A DNA stretch of 5,253 nucleotides from positions 1 through 5,253 of the forward strand of contig JAICTW010000247.1 of assembly GCA_025936195.1 (NCBI GenBank). The letters run 5' to 3'. The stretch is from Flavisolibacter sp. Its GTDB lineage: Bacteria; Bacteroidota; Bacteroidia; Chitinophagales; Chitinophagaceae. The notes beneath the pieces are model-generated. The model was not told where the DNA came from, did no database searches, and saw nothing but the letters and a program-made list of their open reading frames with translations. A program made the translations under genes and the position numbers. Below, in pieces: positions 1 through 5,253 of this stretch (position 1 is the stretch's first letter; each line of letters starts with the position of its first letter).

Positions 1-984
1 AACTTTTTTAGCATCAAAGCCAAGCGAAGCATAATTTTTTTCGGCAATGTCCTGCCATTTTTCAACGACGGCGTTGGTGGTACTGTCGATAGCAACATTT
101 TCATTGATCTCTTCCAGCTTAGGCGTGACCTTTATTTTGTGTTTCTTTTTATTGATCTGAAGATTGATTACGTAAGCAGATTTTGCATTTGCCAAAGCTT
201 TCGTGATATAAATATTGCCGACCTTTTCGAAACGCTGATCGTGTTCATGTCCGCCTAGTATGGTAGCCAGCCCCGGAATTTCCTTTGCCAACACTTCATC
301 TTCCTGAATAGATTGATGTGTGATGGCCACAACAGCATCCACGGAATCTTTCAATTGATTGTACATTTCTTTTGCAGAGGACAAAGCATCCGTGTAGCTC
401 ACATAATCGGCTTTGTTAAAAGGAAGTACCACGCCAATGAAACCGATTTTTGCAGTAGTGCCATCGGCATCTCTTACATTCAGAACATAGGTTTTGGGAA
501 TGGTGGTATTGCGATAGGTAAATGGAATAATTCCTGATCTTGTTTTGTGAAAGGCATTGGAGGAGATCCACTGAAAATTGGATTCATTGATCCTGTCCTG
601 CAATTCGTTTTCCTTAATATCAAATTCATGGTTGCCGAAAATGGCAAAGTCCATTCCGGCGGCATTCATGGCTTCAATCATTTGTTTGCCGCGAATGGGC
701 TTTCCTTCGTATTGCAAACTATTGTACACAGAAGGACTAACAAAGTCGCCGGCGATCACTAAAAATGTATTGGGATTTTTTCGCTGGTACTCTTTCTTCA
801 GGGTAGCCACTCTTGCCATGCCACCTTCCTTTCCTCCGGATAGCGGAGCGATCTCGTACACATCATTGATTTGAACAAAATTTACACTAATCTTTCCATC
901 GTCCTTTTTTGAACTTGCATTGCGGGTGGAAGTGCAGGAACCAAAAACAAACATCAGAAAAGCAAGCTGGAAAAAACGTTTCAT
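1..984 (-). CDS. Lipoprotein 5'-nucleotidase / metallophosphatase, N-terminal part (3' end beyond window)
   Basis: The frame is open for 328 codons from ATG at 984-982 and has no stop before the left edge. Residues 1-17 (MKRFFQLAFLMFVFGSC) form a short lipoprotein signal, with Cys17 the likely lipidated residue after F-G-S; the protein is therefore probably anchored in the envelope and acts in the periplasm or at the surface. The calcineurin-like metal-site motifs follow in order: INDVYEI (39-45, Asp41), GDFVSPS (79-85, Asp80), GNHEFD (117-122, Asn118/His119), ITHQ (221-224, His223) and GGHEH (244-248, His246/His248). This order is typical of the UshA/5'-nucleotidase family, which hydrolyses nucleotides or related phosphate esters outside the cytoplasm. 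Family members usually have a second, C-terminal substrate-binding domain and about 500 residues; that part is missing here. Oddity: the usual first-motif His is Tyr43. The exact substrate cannot be told. No Shine-Dalgarno or clear promoter is visible in the 139 bases upstream. Confidence 0.93.
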   Translation of the reverse strand, partial: MKRFFQLAFLMFVFGSCTSTRNASSKKDDGKISVNFVQINDVYEIAPLSGGKEGGMARVATLKKEYQRKNPNTFLVIAGDFVSPSVYNSLQYEGKPIRGKQMIEAMNAAGMDFAIFGNHEFDIKENELQDRINESNFQWISSNAFHKTRSGIIPFTYRNTTIPKTYVLNVRDADGTTAKIGFIGVVLPFNKADYVSYTDALSSAKEMYNQLKDSVDAVVAITHQSIQEDEVLAKEIPGLATILGGHEHDQRFEKVGNIYITKALANAKSAYVINLQINKKKHKIKVTPKLEEINENVAIDSTTNAVVEKWQDIAEKNYASLGFDAKKV

Positions 985-1123
985 AGCACAACTGATTTGG
1001 GGCGCAAGATAAACACAATACCAGGCGAATGTATTTGTTTGAAATCTATGTGGATATTTCGTTTGTGTTTGAAGGAACTGGTCTGATCTGCTTCGTTTCC
1101 TGTTCTTTAAAGAGCGGTAAGAA

Positions 1124-1717
1124 TTAATTGTTCAAGAAATCAAGATCGAAATAATACTTGCTGCGATTTGTTTTATCAACATAAAGATTTGTTTCCTTTT
1201 GACTGTCAAGATAGAAAGACAATGTGATCTTATTCCTTGGAATAACCCTGCTTACGAATTTTTCTGTTTCTCCCGTGCGACTGTTGTGGTGATAGTAAAC
1301 TAATACGGTTTGTTCAACATGGGTCTGCTCCATGTTTCGCCATGAACCACCACCCATGGAATTCCAAATCTGAATTTGTCTTTCAAAGACAAATGTCAAA
1401 ATTTCATTTGGGTGCTGATATTTTTCCCGGTCCTCCGTGTAATTATTTTCTTTGATGGTGCATTTTGAAAGATCAACTCTGATTTTTTCACCTTTCTCTT
1501 TCAAATCCCTGACTATTTCTTCCATTTGTTTTTGCAAAACAATCTCCTTGCTGGTTGCTGTGTATCGCAGAAATAAAAACCCGCCTAAAAACATAATAAA
1601 TCCCAATAAATAAAATAGAAAAGGATGTGGAATGACTTCACCGGAATACTTTCTAAAGAAGGTTACTGTCAAAAATCCGAGTGCAAACAAAAAATAAGCA
1701 AGAATTCGTCTCCACAT
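1124..1717 (-). CDS. Hypothetical two-helix membrane protein with soluble C-terminal domain
   Basis: A complete 197-residue protein of unknown function. Two hydrophobic segments (about 4-21 and 32-51) are joined by a short charged loop with Arg22/Lys23. A charged, probably helical stretch (about 56-82) follows, then a soluble domain. That domain carries the segment VDLSKCTIKENNY (81-93), a Gly-rich turn MGGGSW (121-126), a beta-rich part, and the tail NLYVDKTNRSKYYFDLDFL (177-195). I recall similar tails in uncharacterised Bacteroidota proteins but cannot name a domain or function. With Arg-rich ends before helix 1 and the loop between the helices, both orientations are possible. The gene lies 139 bases upstream of the nucleotidase in the same direction and is divergent from the DUF1761-type gene. 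The start at 1717 gives a sensible first helix and sits about 20 bases below a promoter candidate; there is no Shine-Dalgarno. Confidence 0.85.
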   Translation of the reverse strand: MWRRILAYFLFALGFLTVTFFRKYSGEVIPHPFLFYLLGFIMFLGGFLFLRYTATSKEIVLQKQMEEIVRDLKEKGEKIRVDLSKCTIKENNYTEDREKYQHPNEILTFVFERQIQIWNSMGGGSWRNMEQTHVEQTVLVYYHHNSRTGETEKFVSRVIPRNKITLSFYLDSQKETNLYVDKTNRSKYYFDLDFLNN

Positions 1718-1740
1718 GAGAAAACTGGTGATGTGATTTA

Positions 1741-1771
1741 TAAATATAGATACTCTTTTGGAAAGGTCAAA
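1741..1771 (-). promoter_or_regulatory. Candidate Bacteroidota-type promoter for the 197-residue hypothetical gene
   Basis: On the minus strand TTTG (1771-1768) is followed after 19 bases by TATATTTA (1748-1741). This matches the Bacteroidota sigma-factor pattern of TTTG near -33 and TAnnTTTG near -7 at every defined base except the last. It would place the transcript start near 1735 and give a leader of roughly 18 bases before the ATG at 1717, a plausible geometry. It is a prediction from pattern only. Confidence 0.5.
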
Positions 1772-1855
1772 TGTTAGTGGTGGCTTAGTAGTTGAAGGGA
1801 TTATGAGTTCTAAATTTTTGTTTTTACCTTTTCTTTCATAACCAAAACCACAATC

Positions 1856-2272
1856 ATGGACGTACTATCAAACCTTAACTGGCTGCACATACTGGTTGCT
1901 GCCATTGCTTATTTTATTATAGGAGCAATCTGGTATTCTTTGCTTTTTCAAAATCCATGGATACGCAATCATAAGATTGACACCACCAATCCGGAAGCGA
2001 AAAAAGGTGTAGGCATGATCATGTTTCTCGGATTTATCTGGACCATCATCATTGTTGCAGGCCTGGCAATTCTTATCAATAAAATGGCATTGACAGGGGG
2101 AGCACTTTCCGGCATAAAACTGGGCTTGACCACCGGCGTTTGCTTTTCAGCACTAACCATCAGCATGACCTATTTGTATTTGAATAAACCCGCATCGCTT
2201 CATTTCATTGACGGACTTTATCATGTAGTGGGACAAATAGTTGCTGCCATCATTCTGCTTGTCTGGAAATGA
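1856..2272 (+). CDS. DUF1761-type four-helix membrane protein
   Basis: A complete 138-residue, very hydrophobic protein. Four membrane segments are visible at about 8-30, 53-75, 84-107 and 116-137. The first contains GAIWYSLLF (23-31) followed by PWI (34-36), a Gly-x-x-Trp-Tyr...Pro-Trp arrangement typical of DUF1761, a family of small inner-membrane proteins with no established function. The loop between helices 1 and 2 (about 37-52) is polar and charged; the last helix ends in WK at the terminus. The start is the first ATG after an A/C-rich stretch without a Shine-Dalgarno, common in Bacteroidota. It is divergent from the hypothetical gene on its left (138 bases apart) and convergent with pyruvate kinase on its right (96 bases apart), so it is probably transcribed alone. 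Family assignment is from recall of the motif and topology. Confidence 0.82.
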   Translation: MDVLSNLNWLHILVAAIAYFIIGAIWYSLLFQNPWIRNHKIDTTNPEAKKGVGMIMFLGFIWTIIIVAGLAILINKMALTGGALSGIKLGLTTGVCFSALTISMTYLYLNKPASLHFIDGLYHVVGQIVAAIILLVWK

Positions 2273-2300
2273 TTAAAGTGATTGTTCTTTGAGATTGGTT

Positions 2301-2337
2301 TCAAATAAAAATAGAGACGCAAATTTTGCGTCTCTAT
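2301..2337 (-). terminator. Strong intrinsic terminator for pyruvate kinase in the convergent gap
   Basis: ATAGAGACGCAAA (2311-2323) and TTTGCGTCTCTAT (2325-2337) are perfect 13-base inverted copies around a single T; the physical loop would be about 3-7 bases. Read on the minus strand, the stem is followed at once by TTTTATTTGA (2310-2301), a proper U-tract, 32 bases past the pyruvate kinase stop. Read on the plus strand it is followed by CATGAAAA, so it is a poorer terminator for the DUF1761-type gene, though the hairpin may still serve that transcript as a 3' stabiliser. Confidence 0.85.
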
Positions 2338-2368
2338 CATGAAAAACTGATAATAAATTTCTCTGTTG

Positions 2369-3859
2369 CTATTCCACTTTGGTGATCTTTACCACGTTCG
2401 TTGGCAAATGTAAATGCACCGGCGTACTTCCTGTATTCACTACAATATTGCCTGGCTTTAAAAATCCTCTTTCTTTCAAAATATCAATCTGATCGAAGAT
2501 GATCTCATCTAAACTATCTTCTTCTGTATAATAAAATGCACGAACGCCCCAACTCAGGCTCAACTGATTTACCAGGAAACGCTCTTTTGTAAAAATGAAC
2601 AAAGGAGCTTTTGGGCGATAGCTGCTTAGCATGAATGCCGTATAACCGCTTTGGGTCATACCGACCAATGCATCGGAGTTAACATCACTTGCCAGCTTGC
2701 AGGCATTGTAACAAATAGCATCGCTTAAAAAAGAAGGAGAGTGGGGTTGAGGAGTTAAACTTTCTTCGCGGTCGTAACGGTATTCTGTTCTTTCCACTTC
2801 CATAATAATCTTGCGCATGGTTTCCACAACAAGCTTTGGATGTTGTCCGGTTGCTGTTTCAGCACTCAGCATTACTGCATCGGCGCCTTCCAGTACCGCA
2901 TTGGCAACGTCGGTGATCTCGCTTCGGTTTGGTTTGCTGCGGTCAATCATGCTTTCCATCATTTGCGTGGCAACGATCACTGGCTTTGCACGGTGAATGC
3001 ATTTGGCAATAATGTTGTGCTGGATCATCGGAATGCGTTCAACAGGCAATTCAACGCCCAGGTCGCCGCGGGCAATCATTACGGCATCGCTTTCTACAAT
3101 AATATCGCGGAGGTTGTTGATGGCCTCGGGCTTTTCAATTTTTGCAATGATCTTGGTCTTGCTTTTCTTTTCATCCAATTTGTAACGGAGGAGGGTTATA
3201 TCTCTCACACTTCTTACAAAGGAAAGCGCCACCCAGTCTAATTCCTGCTCAATGATAAACTCAAGGACAACCAGGTCTTTTTCCGTTAAAGCAGGCAATG
3301 AAATTTTGGTATCGGGAAGGTTAACGCCTTTTTTAGAAGACAGAAATCCGCCCATGGTCACTTCCACTTCAACATCATTATTCTTCAATATTTTTTTTAC
3401 CTGCACTTCTAATTTACCGTCGTCAATCAAAATCTTATTTCCAATTTTTACATCTTTATGCAGATTAGGATAGGAAACATAAATACGGTCCTTGTTGCCT
3501 ATTAATTTTTCATTGGTGAACGTAAGAATGTCTCCGGGTTCAATAGCAATTCCTCCATTTTCCATTTCGCCAACACGGAGCTTTGGACCCTGCAGATCGC
3601 CCAAAATAGAAATGTTGTAGGGTTCTCTCACATTGATCTCACGTATGTACTCAATGATTTTCTTTTTGTCATCGTGACCTCCGTGTGAAAAGTTCAGACG
3701 GAACACATTCACGCCGCACTTTACCAGTTCCAGTAATTTTTCATACGTATCGCATGCCGGACCAACAGTAGCTACAATTTTAGTTCTGTGGTAGGTATGT
3801 TCAATGCCGGCTTCCTTGTCCATTTGCTTGTGATAATACTTATCTACGTTTTTGCTCAT
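2369..3859 (-). CDS. pyk: Pyruvate kinase, complete; predicted potassium-independent type
   Basis: A 496-residue cytoplasmic enzyme converting phosphoenolpyruvate and ADP to pyruvate and ATP, the last step of glycolysis. The N-terminal extension (1-24) precedes the barrel, which begins at RTKIVATVGPA (25-35). Visible motifs: FRLNFSHG (53-60) with substrate/cation residues Arg54, Asn56 and Ser58; the B domain (about 93-190); AKIEKPEA (239-246) with catalytic Lys240 and metal ligand Glu242; MIARGDLGVELP (261-272) with Asp266; ATQMMESMI (297-305); and SEITDVANAVLEGADAVMLS (313-332). The C-terminal effector domain runs from about 376 to 496 and includes MTQSGYTA (401-408) and NTGSTP (475-480). 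Length is slightly above the usual 470-480 because of the N-terminal extension. DLQGPKLRV (88-96) carries Leu, Gln, Lys and Val at positions linked to potassium independence. Met13 is an alternative start, but the chosen ATG has GGGAG six bases upstream. It lies downstream of phosphofructokinase in the same direction, separated by 562 bases and a terminator. Confidence 0.98.
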   Translation of the reverse strand: MSKNVDKYYHKQMDKEAGIEHTYHRTKIVATVGPACDTYEKLLELVKCGVNVFRLNFSHGGHDDKKKIIEYIREINVREPYNISILGDLQGPKLRVGEMENGGIAIEPGDILTFTNEKLIGNKDRIYVSYPNLHKDVKIGNKILIDDGKLEVQVKKILKNNDVEVEVTMGGFLSSKKGVNLPDTKISLPALTEKDLVVLEFIIEQELDWVALSFVRSVRDITLLRYKLDEKKSKTKIIAKIEKPEAINNLRDIIVESDAVMIARGDLGVELPVERIPMIQHNIIAKCIHRAKPVIVATQMMESMIDRSKPNRSEITDVANAVLEGADAVMLSAETATGQHPKLVVETMRKIIMEVERTEYRYDREESLTPQPHSPSFLSDAICYNACKLASDVNSDALVGMTQSGYTAFMLSSYRPKAPLFIFTKERFLVNQLSLSWGVRAFYYTEEDSLDEIIFDQIDILKERGFLKPGNIVVNTGSTPVHLHLPTNVVKITKVE

Positions 3860-3865
3860 AATATT

Positions 3866-3870
3866 CTCCC
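3866..3870 (-). promoter_or_regulatory. Ribosome binding site of pyruvate kinase
   Basis: GGGAG lies six bases before the ATG at 3859-3857 on the minus strand. It is the only clear Shine-Dalgarno among the gene starts in this window, and it supports the 496-residue start over the internal Met13. Confidence 0.6.
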
Positions 3871-4098
3871 TGTTCTCTGGTTAGGAACTTAGATTTGATG
3901 GTCTTTATTTTTGAAATCGCTTCAATATTTTTGTTTTTTGAGCCATTTTATATTGCTGCTATAATGCTTCTCTTGCGTCGCACTCTTGTACATGCTTATC
4001 TCTTATCATCACTTGCGAAGTGTACTATTGATTTCGACTATTCTTTCAATTGAAGAAACCCACCCCGGTCGTTTACAACAAAGTCATTCATCAACTTC

Positions 4099-4116
4099 TC
4101 CCCTCCAGGGAGGGGA
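4099..4116. repeat. GC-rich hairpin TCCCCTCC/GGAGGGGA
   Basis: TCCCCTCC (4099-4106) and GGAGGGGA (4109-4116) are perfect inverted copies around AG, giving about a seven-pair stem with a four-base loop CAGG. It is far richer in GC than the surrounding gap. Neither strand shows a T-tract after it, so it is not a standard intrinsic terminator. C-rich/G-rich palindromes of this look, close to an ACCCACCCCGG-like stretch (4058-4068), recur in intergenic regions of Bacteroidota in my recollection, which suggests a dispersed repeat; this was not checked. Confidence 0.6.
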
Positions 4117-4143
4117 AGGTTCTTGAAAGCACCAGGTTTCTTC

Positions 4144-4193
4144 TTTGGCTAACGCCAAAACAAGGATCGCTTCTTTTAACCGTTGCTTAAAAG
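4144..4193. repeat. Two small perfect hairpins within the intergenic element
   Basis: TTTGGC (4144-4149) pairs with GCCAAA (4154-4159) around TAAC, and CTTTTAA (4173-4179) pairs with TTAAAAG (4187-4193) around CCGTTGC. Neither is followed by a T-tract on either strand. Together with the hairpin at 4099-4116 they make the middle of the gap unusually rich in local secondary structure. No function can be assigned. Confidence 0.4.
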
Positions 4194-4326
4194 CGGCGGC
4201 AATTGTGTGAGAACACTTCCACGATGCACAATAGAATTGTTGCAGTACAAGTGAGTGACACAACGAAAGACAATAGTAGTAATGTAGATGACTACATAAT
4301 CATTCAACCTTATTTTAAAGAGCTCA

Positions 4327-4363
4327 TTAAAAAAGCAGCTACTAAAATAAATCTAACTGCTTT
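4327..4363 (-). terminator. Intrinsic terminator of phosphofructokinase
   Basis: On the minus strand AAAGCAGTTA (4363-4354) pairs with TAGCTGCTTT (4341-4332), ten pairs including one G-U, around a 12-base loop. The run of six T (4334-4329), whose first three bases pair with the stem, continues into AATG. It starts 58 bases after the phosphofructokinase stop. Its position argues that phosphofructokinase and pyruvate kinase are mainly separate transcripts. The stem is AT-rich, so some read-through is possible. Confidence 0.65.
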
Positions 4364-4421
4364 AAAAAATACTTGAAAGAAAAAGTTTCTCGACCAAATT
4401 TCTCCTACAGGAAACAGGGAT

Positions 4422-5253
4422 TTAGCTCGCCAATATCTTCACGATCTTCATCCACTCGTCGCTTATCGTTCCTTTTCTTTTTCCTACATTTTCAAGCGGT
4501 ACATAATTCATTTTGTTGTTCTGAATGCCCACAAAAACATTGTGTCTTCCATTCATTAAACATTCCACTGCATGGTAGCCCATTCTGCTTGCAATCAAAC
4601 GGTCTAAGCAGGTAGGGGCACCGCCGCGCTGGATATGGCCTAGAATACAAACACGGGTCTCTATTTGCGGCATTCTTTCTTTAACCACATTGGCTACTTC
4701 ATCGGCACCGCCAAACTCATCGCCTTCGGCAACAACAATCAGGTTCACTAATTTTTTTCTTCTTTGCTTTTCCTGAAGGGAGGTGATCAAATCTTCGACG
4801 TCGGTCTTGCGCTCGGGGATTAAAATATTTTCCGCACCGGTAGCAATACCACTGTGCAAAGCAATATAGCCCGCATCTCTTCCCATCACTTCAATAATAA
4901 ACAAACGGTCGTGGGCATCGGCAGTATCGCGTATCTTATCAATAGCTTCCACAGCCGTATTAACAGCGGTATCGAAGCCAATGGTAAAATCGGTTCCCAT
5001 AATATCCTTGTCAATCGTTCCTGCCAAACCAATGCAAGGAATATCAAATTCCTTACTGAACTCTACCGCTCCGCGGAACGATCCATCGCCACCAATGATC
5101 ACCAGACCATCAATGCCATGAGATTTTAAAATATCATAAGCTTGTTTCCGGCCTTCCGGCTTGTGAAAGATTTTACAGCGTGCCGTTTTTAAAATAGTGC
5201 CTCCGCGTTGAATGATGTTAGCTACGGAACGACTTTCCATTTTAAAAATATCG
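4422..5253 (-). CDS. pfkA: ATP-dependent 6-phosphofructokinase, N-terminus beyond window
   Basis: Phosphorylates fructose 6-phosphate to fructose 1,6-bisphosphate with ATP, the committing step of glycolysis, in the cytoplasm. The frame runs to the right edge; the Met at 5240-5238 is internal, since it aligns near residue 53 of the E. coli enzyme and the open frame continues upstream as D-I-F-K. Missing are about 50 residues including the first ATP loop (GGDxPG). Numbered from that Met, motifs are QRGGT (11-15), GGDGSFRG (50-57), GTIDKDIMGTDFTIGFDTA (74-92) with the catalytic Asp77, IRDT (103-106), EVMGRDAGY (117-125), AEGDEFGG (171-178) and GHIQRGGAP (201-209) followed by DRLIASRMG (213-221). 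Gly at both specificity positions (GGDG and AGTID) points to ATP rather than pyrophosphate as donor. The usual TIDND is TIDKD here. The C-terminus (ILAS) matches the usual family length. A terminator follows the gene. Confidence 0.97.
   Translation of the reverse strand, partial: DIFKMESRSVANIIQRGGTILKTARCKIFHKPEGRKQAYDILKSHGIDGLVIIGGDGSFRGAVEFSKEFDIPCIGLAGTIDKDIMGTDFTIGFDTAVNTAVEAIDKIRDTADAHDRLFIIEVMGRDAGYIALHSGIATGAENILIPERKTDVEDLITSLQEKQRRKKLVNLIVVAEGDEFGGADEVANVVKERMPQIETRVCILGHIQRGGAPTCLDRLIASRMGYHAVECLMNGRHNVFVGIQNNKMNYVPLENVGKRKGTISDEWMKIVKILAS

Larger units (their letters stand above)
3954..4281. repeat. Candidate intergenic element bounded by diverged ~70-base inverted repeats
   Basis: The left arm 3954-4023 and the reverse complement of the right arm 4213-4281 align collinearly by eye. 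Shared blocks are T-R-CT-R-CTAT at the outer edge, TTG-Y-GTC, ACTC, TTGTAC and TGC in the core (3973-3995 against 4263-4242), and GAAGTGT at the inner edge (4017-4023 against 4219-4213). The blocks keep almost the same spacing (21 and 22 bases between TGC and GAAGTGT). Inside lies a second perfect pair, GAAGAAACC (4052-4060) and GGTTTCTTC (4135-4143), which surrounds the hairpin at 4099-4116. No transposase or convincing protein is present, and no clear target-site duplication was seen. It could be a non-autonomous element, a decayed pair of family repeats in opposite orientation, or a structured leader of pyruvate kinase. The repeat alignment is seen; its nature is inferred. Confidence 0.45.

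Noticed and set aside
313..874. Several short open frames on both strands within 313-874
   Set aside because: The minus-strand nucleotidase frame is continuous across this region with all its motifs in order, so these are shadows.
1103..1114. Palindrome TCTTTAAAGA below the 197-residue gene as a terminator
   Set aside because: The stem is very short and AT-only apart from the ends, with no T-tract after it on the minus strand.
1792..1832. Possible promoter for the DUF1761-type gene (TTG at 1792, TAAATTTT at 1811, or TACCTTTT at 1825)
   Set aside because: The spacing is 16 bases for the first pair and no upstream element fits the second. In an AT-rich gap such matches are expected by chance.
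2840..3241. 133-codon plus-strand open frame inside pyruvate kinase
   Set aside because: It is fully antisense to a complete, well-conserved enzyme gene and its translation shows no recognisable domain; the same applies to shorter frames at 2811-2996, 2997-3185 and 3252-3473.
3962..4284. TAATG at 3962-3966 and 4280-4284 as a target-site duplication of the intergenic element
   Set aside because: Five bases in AT-rich DNA is easily chance, and the copies lie inside the ends of the aligned arms rather than outside them.
3860..4326. Promoter for pyruvate kinase
   Set aside because: A promoter must lie here if the pfkA terminator works, but no TAnnTTTG with a correctly spaced TTTG was found on the minus strand; the best box (TACTATTG, 4278-4271) has its upstream CAA 26 bases away, too far.
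4373..5129. Plus-strand open frames at 4373-4615 and 4854-5129
   Set aside because: Both are antisense to the phosphofructokinase gene, whose motifs are intact throughout. Their translations look like shadow sequence.

Overview
The window looks like chromosomal DNA from a member of the Bacteroidota, plausibly a Chitinophagaceae-type bacterium. The grounds are moderate-to-low GC, mostly absent Shine-Dalgarno sequences, one good match to the Bacteroidota promoter pattern (TTTG about 19 bases before TAnnTTTG), a short lipoprotein signal, and protein styles I associate with that phylum. The lineage is an inference, because no ribosomal RNA or other marker is present.

Layout. (1) Positions 1-984, minus strand: the N-terminal 328 residues of a lipoprotein 5'-nucleotidase/metallophosphatase, running off the left edge. 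(2) 1124-1717, minus: a 197-residue hypothetical protein with two N-terminal membrane helices, preceded by a good promoter candidate. (3) 1856-2272, plus: a four-helix DUF1761-type membrane protein, divergent from (2). (4) 2301-2337: a strong intrinsic terminator between two convergent genes. (5) 2369-3859, minus: complete pyruvate kinase. (6) 3860-4421: a 562-base gap holding the phosphofructokinase terminator and what looks like a diverged, inverted-repeat-bounded intergenic element. (7) 4422-5253, minus: ATP-type 6-phosphofructokinase, with about 50 N-terminal residues beyond the right edge.

Phosphofructokinase and pyruvate kinase catalyse the two classically regulated, irreversible steps of glycolysis. 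They sit in the same direction here, but a terminator follows the first, so they are probably two transcription units that are neighbours rather than one operon. The nucleotidase and the two small membrane proteins have no visible functional link to glycolysis.

I found no defence system, mobile gene, CRISPR array or RNA gene. The coding content is ordinary. The parts most worth a second look are the element between the two glycolytic genes, the potassium-independence signature in pyruvate kinase, and the Tyr in place of the first metal-site His in the nucleotidase.
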